Positions 1 through 11,898 of a stretch of 64,000 nt of DNA are shown here, in pieces. Under the pieces are notes generated by a model. That model made no database searches, was not told the origin of the DNA, and saw only the letters and a list, made by a program, of their open reading frames with translations. The stretch is from positions 18,267,077-18,331,076 of the forward strand of contig OY744615.1 in NCBI GenBank assembly GCA_963556255.1, written 5' to 3'. The stretch is from Allolobophora icterica. Its lineage: Eukaryota > Annelida > Clitellata > Crassiclitellata > Lumbricidae. How positions within the stretch are numbered: the stretch's first letter is position 1; each line of letters starts with the position of its first letter. Made by a program: the position numbers and the translations under genes.

Positions 1-429
1 GTACCAAATTGTAAGGTCTTCTTGGAGCAGAAAACAGCGTGTCTACACGTCTCACGAACATGCTGTACTGAATGAAATGGGGAAAGTTGAGCGCTCGACA
101 ACCAGGAGGCGTTATTGACAGACATGCACTGCGTGGTATCGCTTACCTGTGTGTGTTTGTGTGTGTATGTGTGTTTGGATGTTTGTATGCGTGTGGATGT
201 ATGCTGTGTCTGTAGGACAGGTGAGTTTGGTCAAGGTTTGTATGATACATCAGTGAGTTGCATGTTCTTTCTATATAATTAAGTTAATCCTTTGCTGCTA
301 TATGATGACCGCTGATGTAATAGCCATAAATTATATTTTTTCTGTGTTCATCTACTCCGTCTCAACCTAATTAGTATGCATAACTATCTCTTTAATCTTC
401 CATTATTATAGGCCTACTTTCATATTTTC

Positions 430-960
430 ATTATCGTTTTTCCTCCCATCATCTATTCCCGATTCTCATCTTCGACCTCTTCATCTTGTACTCATCTTCC
501 TCCTGTCTGTTCTTGATCCTCAGTTTCTTCCTCTTCTTTTTTGAAATTCCGTCCACTCTTCCTCTTCCCGTTCCTCACTTCTCATTTTCCGACGCTCTTC
601 CGTTTGCTCCTTATCACATATTCCTCCTCTGTCTTCTGTTCTGTCTTTTAGTCTTTCTCTGAATCGTCTCTCATATTTCTTCTATTTTCTATCTTCTTCT
701 ATATCGTCTTTCAATTCATCTGCCTCCTCATCCTCCTCCATTTTATCATGTTACTACTCTTCCTCCTTCTCCTCTTTCTCCTCCGTTTCTTTCTCTTCGT
801 TTTCCATTCTCTCCTGTTTCTCTCCTGGTCTTCTCCTCTTCTTCATCCGACTTCCCTTCGTCCTTGACCGCACTTCCTCTCCTCTTCCTCTTCTCTCCTT
901 CCTCCGTCTCCACTTTCTTCTCCTCCTTCTCTTCCTCCTGCTCCTCCGTCTCCTTGTCAT
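430..960. repeat. pyrimidine-rich (CTT/CTC) tract
   Basis: About 530 bp are dominated by C and T, with TCCTCCTC and TTCTTC units. The highly basic or Ser/Leu-rich translations are composition artefacts. Confidence 0.75.
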
Positions 961-1839
961 CGTTCAGCTCGTGCTCTTGTTTGTCACCGTCATACCGTCA
1001 CACACGCCACTTGTGACACGCGACTGGCGACACATCACGTCCCGCCGTTATAAATCTTCACATTCGTCTGCCTAAGTCTTTATTAGACTTTCGAAGGGTG
1101 CCCTCGACAGAGGCGACGGGTAAGATCGGGATGAATTGGGTGCAGGGGCTGATCAGCAGACAAACACATGACATCCGGCCATCCAGACAGGGGGGCAAAG
1201 AGACATACACAGAGAAAGTCATACCGCGGATGGGCCGATAGAGAATCATGGGCTTAGTATTGTTGAAATCTAGTAAAAACCTAACTCCGCCACTGCTTGT
1301 AATCTGGCAGTGCCAAACCCAAGCCTGCATAAAGGAGGAGGGCGACGCTAATGATCTTTGTTATCAGACAGTGTCGTTAAACTGAAAGTACAACGACAAA
1401 CCTACTAACATCAAAACTTAGTAACATCGTCGGTGAATAAACTGCTTTCCCTGATGCAGGTTTTGTGTGGAGCTGACAAATTTCGAAGATTTACATTATT
1501 AAATATTTTGTGCATCGATCGAATTATGAGAAACAAAACGAGTGCGTAGAGCAAAGTTGAATTACTTATGTGATCTTCTAAGTGTAAATGTAGACCTATA
1601 TCTCCTATAGATTCTCAGCATGAGACAAAACCTGCGTCAGGGAGACTAGCTTAAACACCGGCGGTATATCAGATCTAGTCCGCAAGAGCCATTGACCCGT
1701 TTTTGTGCCAGGTCAGAATTCGGAGGGGGTCAGGCCGTGTACACAACACGGTGCTTGAGTTTTTTCTACGTGAGAGCGACAATGACAACAGAAATAGGTA
1801 AATAGAACACAAGAAATAGGTAAATATATAGAGAAAGTA

Positions 1840-1885
<46 letters not shown>

Positions 1886-2869
1886 CGTGAAAGAAAAAAA
1901 TAAACAAAATTGTAACACAACTAGTAACTAGAGAATTCTACATGCTGATCTACTGTAAGAGAGTTGGGAATAGACTGGCTAGACCATCGGCAATAGATGT
2001 GATCCACGTGAGCTCTAAATGAATTCCAGATGGGAAAATCAGCCCTATGTGGGGCCTTGTGGGCTCTATGTGGGCATGCTGGCTGCATGGGTAAAGCGTT
2101 TAAAGCGGACACTGTGGACAGCGAGTATACTTCAACCCTGATCCTTGGGTAACTAGTGCTGTAACATGACCAGCAATGGCAAAATGGCTTTACTTCAGCG
2201 TTCGTAATGTCCTCTGGTGACCCTAATTTTGATATTTCCTCTTATTTGTGCGAAATAGGAGAGAGAGCAGTTTCTGGCCTCGACAGATAATCTTATGTTT
2301 TGTGCCGTTAAGTTCTTTGGTGAAAAGTCACAATATCAGGCAAATAGATAAATATTTCAACAACTAAAGTAATTTTAGGCAAGTAACAACACACTGTACT
2401 TTAACTGTTGACTTGCTAGAGTGCATAGACCTACTTACTCACTTTCCCTAAACATCTTCTAAACGTAGGAAGATCGCGCGACGCAGGCCTGAGCGAAAGT
2501 ACCACGATTTGCCGCGAACTGTAATTCCAGATGTTCTATTCCCAAGTCTCTGGCTAATAATACTCGGCTAATCTGCAACGGAAGGAAATGCACGCGCGTG
2601 ATCTATTTTAACTCAAAATGGTCACTAATAATACAGAGAGGTTATTTAAGTAATTAAACGACCATGAACAGGAAGAGGAGACGGTAGAGGAGACGGACTA
2701 ATTCAGGGATCCTTCATTAAAGGATAATTAGAATTCGTTCCTTACAATATGGTTGCAGTGATTAGGTGACTGTTCCCGAGTTGCCCTTGAGGTTCGCTCT
2801 ATAATTGATGTAATGGCCGCTGGGTGGAGCGTTGTCCTCTGACCACGAACTCATGTGAGATTACAACGC
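961..2869. other. no gene seen
   Basis: Mixed AT-rich DNA with a (TA)n at 1843. GCGTCAGGGAGACTAGCTTA near 1634 recurs as GCGTCAGGGAGACCAGCTTA near 37427, a dispersed repeat. No exon with homology was recognised. Confidence 0.5.
1843..1880. repeat. (TA)n microsatellite
   Basis: Pure alternating AT of about 19 units. Confidence 0.9.
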
Positions 2870-3310
2870 GAGATTTTAGTAATTAGGAGCCGCAGGAAGA
2901 TTAGGAGCAGGATGAGAATGGAGAGAATGAGAGAAGAACAAGACAGGAACGAGGAAGAGGAGAGGTAAAGAAGAAGAGAGGGGAACAGAGAAAGAGAGTG
3001 GAAGTATCGAGGAGGACATGAAAGGGAGAGGAAGTGAAAAGGGTATAGAAGGTGAGGAGGAAGACGGAGAAGAATAAGAAGACGTGTAGGAGGAGGAAGA
3101 AGGTGAAAGGGGAGCAGAGGCGTGAGGGAGAGAGGGAGAGAGGAGAATGAGAATGGGAAAGCGAGGAGAGACGAGTGGAGCAAAACGGTGACAAGGAAGG
3201 CAGAAATACGACTGAAGAGACGAGGAAGAGGAAGAAAGAAGAGGAAGGAGCAGAACGGTGAGGAAATTAGAAGAAGAGAAAGGACTGGGAAGATGAGAAA
3301 GATGAGGATT
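2870..3310. repeat. polypurine (GA-rich) tract
   Basis: About 430 bp are nearly all purine, with AGAAGAGG and GGAGAGG units. It could adopt triplex structure and yields only low-complexity translations. Confidence 0.75.
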
Positions 3311-3335
3311 GAGGCAAAGTACGATCGGTGCTCAC

Positions 3336-3408
3336 CAGTCGATTGTTTGGTGATTTCTAAGAGGCTGATGAGAACTCCGACGAATGTCGCCCACGAAAGT
3401 GACTCCAT
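3336..3408 (-). CDS. candidate signal-peptide first exon
   Basis: The minus-strand ATG at 3408 opens MESLSWATFVGVLISLLEIT followed by KQST and a donor CTG|GTGAGC. The hydrophobic run after a short polar start resembles a secretory signal. There is no recognisable mature protein and no partner exon. It abuts a long polypurine tract, so it could be chance. Confidence 0.18.
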
Positions 3409-3600
3409 CTTTGTGTCTGCGTCGATCTGTCTGCCTCTGTCTCCGATTCCGTCACTGTCTGTCTGTGTCTTTGTAACCACCAGTAGTTCTGCTTTAACCC
3501 TTGTTCCGTCTCAGTTCTGTTGCCTTTCTTAGACAAGATCCGTCTGGGCGGAACGTTGCTCTCGCTGGACTGAAAAATCCAAGGACAGCATTCATTCACG

Positions 3601-3835
<235 letters not shown>

Positions 3836-4061
3836 GCTGCCCTTGAAACTCTGCCGGGGTTAGCTTCATCCGTGAGCTTGGCCAGCGTCTCTCGTTCGTG
3901 TCTGGAGAGCCGCGGGAGGTAACTTTTCTCTTTCCGCGCTTTTCCATATGCATCCAGCGCTACAACGCCATCACATTTCGTGGCACTTTCACTAATGTTG
4001 CGGAGACGAGGCCAGGTTTTTCAGACATTCAACAACAGCCCCTAGCATAATTTTTTAGACT

Positions 4062-4192
<131 letters not shown>

Positions 4193-4224
4193 TTAACAAC
4201 GCACCTTCTCAATCTCTAAGAGCC

Positions 4225-4506
4225 TGAGGGTCACACCTCGGGCGGCAAAAAAATAATAATCGTTTATTAAATTCAAACTGAGAAGTACACATTAAGATTA
4301 CATGACATAGTATTAATAGATAACAAGTTTAACAGAAGTCAAAATTTTACTGATATGTAAGGCCCATCTCTCCTACTACTAATTTACAGTCGCCCCATAG
4401 GGAGGGTAGGGAGTGAAAAGACTGGAGTCAACCTTCTTGGGGCTAGCGGGTATCGAACTTGCGTCCTTTTGATCTTCGTGTTACCATTCAACCATCTCTC
4501 CGCCCG
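4225..4506 (-). mobile_element. second tRNA-derived SINE family
   Basis: The minus strand carries A box TGGTTGAATGGT (4483-4494) and B box AGTTCGATACC (4449-4459), starting CGGGCGGAGAGATGGTTG. It ends near an (AAT)n-adjacent CCTCGGGCGGCAAAAAAATA. No equivalent complete copy was found elsewhere in the window. Confidence 0.7.
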
Positions 4507-5059
4507 AACAGGCGTGTTAACCTTTTAATAACAAAGTGTGTCCGTTTCACCGTATTCTTGAGATAGCCTGCACGTGTCCTGATGGTCTGTCATCTCTCGT
4601 AGTGCCCTCTCATATTGGCCCGTCATATAGTGGCCTATTAAGGTACCCTCCCTTGACGGTTGTCGTGGTACCCTCTCGTGATGGTCTGGTCTTAGTGGCG
4701 GCCTGTCGTGGTGTGTAATTGTAATTTGCAACAAATGCAGGACTTTGAATCTTCAAAAGCTTTCCAATAGCAAGTTACCTTATTTGTGTAGCATCTAAAA
4801 TCACTATCAACAGAAAGATATAAGTTTAATCGCAAATCGTTTAACCTGCGGGCATCTGCGCACTTAGGCTGCCTAAAAGAGCGGATGCGGCTATGTGAAA
4901 TGGATAAAAAAAATATGATGAATAGGACTGAATGGGTTAGAATTATTACGGGATATTTTAGGATAGGATAGAATGTGATAAGGATGTGGCCAAGGACAGC
5001 ATAAGAAATGGTTGCACAGCATAGCAGAGCATAATAGGCTGCCAAGAGGAGTGTTCTAT

Positions 5060-5190
5060 ATATTTTGATAATTGTACCGTCATATGCTTCAATGTTACTT
5101 GTCAGTGAGCTTGTCAATAAACACGAATGTTATAATTATTATTATTTTTTGCCCCAAGGTACATATGATCCTTTGGGGACTTAAATATTA
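5060..5190. repeat. dispersed repeat with (ATT)n tail, copy 1
   Basis: TTGTACCGTCATATGCTTCA then TGAGCTTGTCAATAAAC runs into (ATT)n, followed by GCCCCAAGGTACATATGATC in reverse. The first part recurs at 22185-22250. The second belongs to a family also at 4062-4090, 25195-25222 and 25285-25322. They look like retroelement 3' ends with AAT-type tails. Confidence 0.6.
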
Positions 5191-5959
5191 ATTAAAATAA
5201 GTAAATCATCTGGAACGGCCTCTATTCCTCAGGATTCGAGAGAGGGAAAGTGCCGCGGAAAGCTACTGCATTATTATTATTGTTATTGTTATTATTATTA
5301 TTTCATAATAAGACTAGTTAGGATTAGATGAGACAAGATCAGATAAAACAAGACAGGACAAATAGCCTATAAGAATTATTTCAGTTAGCTTACCCTCCTG
5401 TGATACGTTAACGCCACTTGAGCTGTACGTCCCTTAGAGCGAATGTTGCGTTGCTGCGCAGAGCTGCTCTGTGCGATTGGGAGATGTTGTTCGTGCTACT
5501 GAATCGCTCGTTTCTCCTAAGCCTTTGTTCCTCCGATAGTCGTGCATCGAGCGTTGACTCTTCGCTGACTGACTGAATGCATGCGTCAATGTAATTAGTC
5601 GTCTTCTGCTTCGTGGATCTGTGGCTGTCTTTGCTTCTTTCTTTCCCTGTCCGCTCTTCAGTCGCATTTCTCGCTTTCAAGCTGGCATGTCTCAACGCGT
5701 CGCTGCATTGTCAGCGGCTTAGAGCAATCCGCTGCTTTAGAATGTCAGCCGCTAAGTGACCAGTATTTTAAGATTTGCATTCGATTGCTTTAGCACTGGA
5801 AGCAGCGCTTGCTTGTGTCTCGACGCTTGGTCTATATTATAATGACCCATCGATCTAAAAGTTTAACAGAATCAATTCACTTTGAGTGGTCAGTGAAACC
5901 GACATCTCGGTCTGAACCGGAAGCTTCACTGTTTATAATATATATGCTATAACACCCGT

Positions 5960-6130
5960 CTTGTTGCCAAGACTTTAGACCTCAAGACCAAGGCCAATGC
6001 CAAGACTTTGAACCTCAAGACCAAGACCAAGACTTCAAACCTCAAGACCAAGACCAAGATCAAGACTTTTGAAAACGAACTCGAGTGTACTCAAGACCAA
6101 GACCTTGGACCTTTGGTCTCGAGTACAACA
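5960..6130. repeat. degenerate CAAGACC tandem repeat
   Basis: Units of CCTCAAGACCAAGACCAAGA type recur six or more times, ending in a CTCGAGT...CTCGAGT pair. Not coding. Confidence 0.7.
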
Positions 6131-6313
6131 AGACTGCATAACACTGTGCAAAGGAGGGAATGTTGTCGTATTGGCCTACATGTTCATTGAGAATGTCTTC
6201 TATGCATCTATTTATGTTTTACCTTCGCAATCACTGACTTCTGCGATAGGAACTTCTCACTTGCACCTGAACTTTCTTCTGCACTAGTTGCACTCAGCGT
6301 TGTCCTTAAGCCT

Positions 6314-6315
6314 CA

Positions 6316-6385
<70 letters not shown>

Positions 6386-6460
6386 GGTCTGTCTATCGGT
6401 CTGTGTCTGTCTGTTTATCGGTCAGTCAGTCTGTCTGTCTGTCTGTTTATCTGTCTGAAT
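6314..6460. repeat. (CTGT)n array
   Basis: Tetranucleotide CTGT repeats with CTAT/CGGT variants over about 145 bp. Confidence 0.9.
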
Positions 6461-6479
6461 TCCCTGTAGACGAACCATC

Positions 6480-6900
6480 CCAAGGCCATATTTGCTCCAG
6501 AGCGGATATGACGTCGATAATAAGCCACAGAGGTATGCAATGCTGCCGAAGAACAGAATCACACATCCTCACATCGCGTTCCTCCGATTGCTATGGCAAC
6601 CGCTGTCGCAGCGAAGTAACGTTGTCCTTGGAGATAAGAAGCAACAAAGCTCCCACGCTCCGTTTCTCGTTATCGCAAAGAAAAGGAAACACGGACGAGA
6701 GTTATATAGCGCCAGGACACTCCTGAGCCCAGAATGCACCGCGGCGCTCCTGCCTCGTTCTGAAGCCATGTCTGCAAACATCGGAAATATCACCGAGTCA
6801 AGATGGCGGTCGCGGCGTAACGCCTGGCGCCCCCAGGCGAGTGAAACTCGAAAGGCAAAGTGCATGCTGGGACGGCTACTTCCGAAGACAAATCGTTAGC
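6480..6900 (+). promoter_or_regulatory. GC-rich patch with RFX X-box-like and YY1-like sites
   Basis: ATTGCTATGGCAAC (6587-6600) closely fits the RFX X-box. About 210 bp downstream TCAAGATGGCGGTCGCGGCG (6798-6817) is a YY1-type promoter-proximal motif with an ATG of only five codons. CGCCTGG/CCAGGCG (6821-6839) forms a 7-bp hairpin with a 5-nt loop. No downstream exon was found on the plus strand, so a promoter role is tentative. Confidence 0.3.
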
Positions 6901-7124
6901 ATCTTGAGAAAGACGAATGACTAAACGGCACCGATTGGCGTAAGAATCTATATCACGCACGATAGTGAGACAGCACAAGGAATGTAACTAAAACCTGGAA
7001 TAATTGTTTAACACTGTATCTGATTGCTCTTTCGTCAGATATAAGGACGCGTCAATACTAATGCCTCCTTTACATGCCTCGACCTCGTCTTCTCCGTGTC
7101 TTGCGAGCAGTGACGTGTACCAAC

Positions 7125-7155
7125 GGGGGTGGGGGTGGGGGTGGGTGGGGGGGGG
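7125..7155 (+). other. G-quadruplex-type tract
   Basis: Five G runs of 3 to 9 bases are separated by single T residues, a strong intramolecular G4 pattern with minimal loops. Confidence 0.8.
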
Positions 7156-7911
7156 AGAACGATATCCTACGGTTGCCAGAAATGGGAGGGGGTAACAGAA
7201 CGTCGTATAGCCGTCTTGACACGCTCACTTGCCCGACCGTTGGATAGGCCTACTGGCCTGAAAGTGAATCTGACCTTATCCTGTTCGCCGATTTCGATTT
7301 GACTGGGCTCCTCTGAATGAAATTTTCCTTCTACGAAGAGACTATAATGACAGCGATTCGGTCTGTATGGGCCTACAGGGAGACAGAAATGCTGACTGAG
7401 GGACGCTAGATTTTGTTTTCATTTCGTTAAAAAAGCGGACAGTAGGCCTTATACAATGGTTGTTACTTGTTTGTTGGCATGCACGTTGCGAACCACGAAA
7501 TTGTTTGACCAGTGATTTCCAACAATGCAGAATGGCAGAAAAGGCTCAGCTCGTTATAATTGTTGTAAAAACAACAGCGTAGGGCGGGACAATGGTCGCT
7601 GACAACAGACAGGAGATTATTGTGCGATGACTGCCACAGGTGAAATCTACGTCTTTGTCAAGTCAATGCGTTGTTTAGTAGGGCCTATAGGAACAATTGC
7701 GGTGCTTTATTAAAAAATAAACTTATGCTATGATATTTTATACCTGTGGCATAAGTAAACAGGTAAGTCACGTGTTACGTGAGAAACCGTTTAAATATTG
7801 ATTAATTATTATTAACACGGAATTATAACATTCTAAAACAATGATGCGAACGCAGATTGCTCTTTAGCAATCCTATTGAAATCCGTCTTGCGCCACCAGA
7901 TGTAATTGTAC

Positions 7912-8092
7912 CTTTGCTAAGGAAAAGGGCGGACGTATTTAAGAGAGCGTCGTTGACCAAAATCCGAGCGAAGTCATCGCTGGTGGTGATGGTGTGCACC
8001 ACGGGCTGGAGCCGACAGGAAGACGATTTTCGGTCACCCATCGATCTCTTCCGGTCGATGCGCCTCCTGGCGTTGAAGGCAGAAACTCCCAT
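7912..8092 (-). CDS. candidate first coding exon, unknown protein
   Basis: On the minus strand an ATG at 8092 opens 60 codons, MGVSAFNARRRIDRKR through LLNTSALFLSK, ending at a good donor AAAG|GTACAA. The frame is also open upstream. The exon is GC-rich and lies just inside a CpG-rich promoter-like island, which fits a gene transcribed leftwards. I do not recognise the protein, and no continuing exon could be identified to the left. It could be a chance open frame in CpG-rich DNA. Confidence 0.33.
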
Positions 8093-8159
8093 CGCGCCTG
8101 GGAGACCATCTGTAAGGACGGACGGAGACGGGCAGCGAATAGGTGGCACACGTATCAAG

Positions 8160-8640
8160 ACGAATAGTCTATAAAAATAATGAAAATATTGGCCGAGGTG
8201 ATGAACGAAAGACCCTTCCCTCGAGTCCGGCCGACGACTTCGGGATTTCTCGGCGAAAATCGAGAACCGGAAGCTGGCGGAGCGGAAATTAATTTAATTT
8301 AAGAAGTCGGGAGCGGCGTCGTCAAGCGAGCGAAATTGTCGTCGGCTGTAATATGGCAGACCGGAAGTCGGAAGCGGTAGACGAAATAGGCGCCTTTGTC
8401 GGGAAACGGTGGTCGCAAAACCAATAATGTTCGATGTCGCGGAAATCGGGCGATCGGTAGATGTCGCTAATACATCATATAGCGACACGCAATTAGCCAG
8501 GCAGCGTCTTGTGGGCACGGTTCGGTAGTCACGTGGTGGGGTTGGGGCGGCCTATCGCAACGATAATTGATGGGCATTAACGCGAAAACAGGGACCCGAT
8601 TGCGCATGCCTATTAAAACAACGGCCGCGGCCGCCGACGC
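8160..8640. promoter_or_regulatory. CpG-rich promoter-like island
   Basis: This stretch is much richer in CpG than its surroundings. It has two ACCGGAAG ETS-type sites (8266-8273 and 8360-8367), a CACGTG E-box (8530-8535), GGGGCGG (8544-8550), an NRF1-like GCGCATGC (8602-8609) and GCGGCCGC (8627-8634). A third ETS core lies inside the neighbouring candidate exon (8047-8054). This combination is typical of housekeeping promoters. Direction is unproven, though the candidate exon at 8092-7912 suggests leftward transcription. Confidence 0.45.
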
Positions 8641-10480
8641 AGACTCTGCATCAAAAGATTGACGATGCTTATTTGCTCAACTAATGGACAAAAAAACGGC
8701 AGAAATGGTCGGTCGACTGTTAGCAACCATATACTCACAGCAGCCTTTCTTCTGCTCGGTAAATATCGATTAAGCTCATAGAGATCCGCGAGACAAATTA
8801 TTCTAGAAAATCAATGCGCGGCCGGGCAGAACGCTATAGCAGAACAGACTCTATAAGGTTAAATCCTGTTTAATGGGGTACAACCTGGTGAGTCTAGATT
8901 AAGCCTATAATTGTTTAGTCAATGACTTTGCACAACTTTTTGTATCCCATATGAATCAAGGGTGGGCCGATGATAAGTGGGAGAAAGAAAAATCGATAGA
9001 GTTTTGCTTAAAAGTTATTATTCATTGTTTGTCCCAAAAAATTATGAACTTCTAAGCAAAATGCTTTCGATTTTTGTACTCTGCCACTGGAGTGTGAGAC
9101 AATGTCTATTTCTAAATAGGTCTATAGGCCTCTTTGCTATGTTGGCTACAGCCGGTGCAGATGACTAGCTTAGGGTTTGGAAAGTATTGGTGTCTATAGT
9201 GGCTGAACTGCCATTTGCGCTCATTCTTAACCTACGCTGTGTGGTCATCTGAGTGTCTGGAATTTAATTACCAGTGAAAATCCTATGCCATATTCCTATT
9301 GGGATCAAAGTGGCACTCGTTTCTTCCTCATAGGCCTTTAAGCCAGCAATGAGCGAGTCTTAGTCTTGCATGACCGGGTCACCGCAGGACTTGCGCTTTA
9401 TCTATATCAACTGATGCCAGTACCTATATAATTCTACTGGAGTGTGAGACAATGCCTATTATAACAGAGGACATGTAGTTGTGCACGAATCGTTGCCCTT
9501 GTTCGTTTCACGAAGTCTGCTCCATAGGATCTAAGTAGATCACGGATCTAAATAGCTCGCGGATCTAAATGGATCACGGATCATCGATGCTATCGATTCC
9601 TTGTGCACCAAGTGACATCGAATTTAGTCCACACCCCGTAGAGCGGCCACGAAAGAGTGCATCTCCCTAACGACGTGGCATAGCCTATAGCCTACGAGCA
9701 GAAAATGTGCCAGTTGAACTTCATACAAGAGCAATCAAGACCTGAGGGGGCAGCGTGTCTAGGTGATTTCAATCTCAAAATCATAATTTCACAACAATCT
9801 TGTATTCATTATAATAGTTGTCTGCAGAGCAAAGAATTCAGTTTAACGTCTGTTTTATGGTTCACAAGGCATTAAATTTAAATCACCCGATCTAGTTCCA
9901 CTTCTAAGTCACCCCTCATTACAACAAATATTGCGGCCGATCAACCGATAATTCGACTCTGGCTGCGACTCGTTCCAGAACAATGTTAAACTCTCGATCG
10001 TGTTCAATGGCTGGTGGTCTAAAGCTTTGGATTTTCTGCTCATTTTTGTGCGTTTTGTCAATGCTTTATTGTCATTCAGAACTAGACCTAAAACCCGTTT
10101 ATTAGCCAGCCTACCGACCGCCGCTGGACTTCTCGTTCTCTGACTTAACTGGATTTCAAACGGGCTTCTCTAAAAAATTCCGATTTTTCTGCTATAGTCA
10201 CTTGAGACGAAAATCGATTGACGCAATGTGCATTATGACAACGGAACTGTAGAAGCCAGTAGGTTAGATTTCATTAGTAAAAAAATCTAGATAAAAACAT
10301 CCCAAATATCAATTTATTATTTAAAACTTTCAATTACCAAAACCTCAAAGTAGCCTTGCCTAAAACCTGGGCTACATGATTTGAAGAGCGCGCGTAAGAT
10401 ACCTCCACTTGAATCTTGCAACCATTTAGCAGCAGATTATTACAATATTTCGAGTAATAATAACAAAATAAAACAGTTAA
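8641..10480. other. no gene seen
   Basis: AT-rich, with ACTGGAGTGTGAGACAATG at 9087 repeated at 9435 and a GGATCTAAATGGATCACGG-type short tandem at 9530-9590. No homology was recognised. Confidence 0.5.
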
Positions 10481-10575
10481 GACCGCTCTATTCAGCTCTA
10501 TTCAGCCGTGCTGGAGTCGGGAGCACCTCTAAGTAGTTCTTCTTGAAGAGGCGCTATATAAGTGTCCGATATGAG
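10480..10575 (+). mobile_element. LINE/SINE 3'-tail fragment, plus orientation
   Basis: It contains GCTGGAGTCGGGAGCACCTC and CTTGAAGAGGCGCTATATAA. It is preceded by codons resembling a LINE C-terminus (LYSALFSRAGVGSTS). It is paired with an inverted tail at 10768-10812. Confidence 0.7.
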
Positions 10576-10679
10576 TGAAAATAAAACCCCTTCCATAGGC
10601 CTAAAATGTGCTCGAAAATACACCAACTCGCAAAATGAGTCGATCGGGTCCATGTAATGTACGCCTAATGTAATCACAG

Positions 10680-10683
<4 letters not shown>

Positions 10684-10770
<87 letters not shown>

Positions 10771-10812
10771 CGCCTCTTCAAGTAAAACTCATCCGAGGTG
10801 TTCTCGACCTAA
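10684..10812. repeat. (TA)n array followed by an inverted SINE/LINE tail
   Basis: A (TA)n run spans 10684-10769. Its right edge merges into TATAGCGCCTCTTCAAG (10765-10782), the exact inverse of the tail at about 10540-10560, followed by a degenerate ACTCATCCGAGGTGTTCTCG. The two tails could form a 19-bp stem across the array. Confidence 0.8.
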
Positions 10813-11465
10813 CGATGGAAAACCAGGATCGAACAAAATTGTTGCAGAGCTTCACAGTTGTGAAAATATACAATAGATAGCCTATTCAGAAACTATTACG
10901 CACTTCAGTGCATATCCCTTTTGGCAGAGTAGGTTTGCTAATAGGTTAAATGCAACCTTGAAAGCCTGCATCCAGAGTAGCATTCGCCGTCATAAACGGC
11001 GTCGAAGCATTTCGATCTGCACACATAGATCGTCGCTTGCGCTCTCCTTGGAATTTATTGCTTTACAATGACAGAGTTTCCTAGAAGGGACGGAATTATC
11101 GTCCGTTGAAAGTCGAAGATTATATTGATCTGCCATCTCAAAGTGTCACAATGAGCAAATAAGAAGAATGTGAAGGTCAAATCCATTGTCGGGGACGCTG
11201 TCAAAGTCTCTAACCTTTGGGTGTTTATCAAAGTACTCTATACGATATATGTGCCAATCATTACCGAAAGCAATCGTTCTCTTAAAACGCCAAGTCTTCT
11301 GTTCCAGTTGTCGCTCATATTACATTTGACTGTTATAACGAACTGCTCTATTTTGAGCAAGAACATTTGAAATTACCGTATAAAGATGCTGAAATTCTGG
11401 TAAGCAATAAATAGGAGATTCGAAATGTCATTATTCTCTGCCATTTCCTTGCATTTGACTATTTG

Positions 11466-11890
11466 TAGGGGCGGCGATCCGTGGGGACGAGTGGGACAAG
11501 TCCTCTCCATCTTTAGCAGTGAGGGAGACACAAGCATACAGTTATCCACCTTCCAGTTTTTAAAGAAGCATTTGATTGCTATTTTTTAATAATTGAAACT
11601 TGACCACTGAGACCAGGCAGCTGACACGTCAACATGTTGCCACCAACAACTAACAAAAATTAATGAGTTTTATTTATTATTATTCCGCGTATATTGTTTC
11701 GCACTATGTAAATTATTAGCTAATATAAATCAGTTAGCTTTAGATTTAAATTAATTTGCATGTAATCATACAATTTGATGAAAATATATATCTACGTGCC
11801 GTTACAAAGTGCCTGTCCCTTGCTTTTTAAGGCATTTTTAAGGCACAAAAAAAGTCAAAAAATAAATGTCAAACAAGATCGCCGCCTCTG
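11466..11890. mobile_element. hAT-type MITE, family GGCGGCGATC, copy 1 (425 bp)
   Basis: Ends are TAGGGGCGGCGATC and GATCGCCGCCTCTG, flanked by perfect 8-bp duplications ACTATTTG (11458-11465 and 11891-11898). Eight-bp duplications with short inverted ends starting CAG/TAG are the hAT signature. There is no coding capacity. It is related to the copies at 23103 and 28359. Confidence 0.85.
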
Positions 11891-11898
11891 ACTATTTG

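Larger units (their letters stand above)
4507..6313. other. no gene seen; repeat debris
   Basis: Contains CCTGATGGTCTG/CTCGTGATGGTCTG short repeats (4575-4710), the ATT-tailed repeat at 5060-5190 and a CAAGACC repeat. An open minus frame at 5408-5695 is Ser/Arg/Thr-rich and unrecognised. Nothing is supported as a gene. Confidence 0.45.

Noticed and set aside
2851..3532. Large Leu/Ser/Phe-rich frame on the minus strand and its plus-strand partner
   Set aside because: Most of it is translation of a polypurine tract; only the short MESLSWATF segment outside the tract was kept, as a weak candidate.
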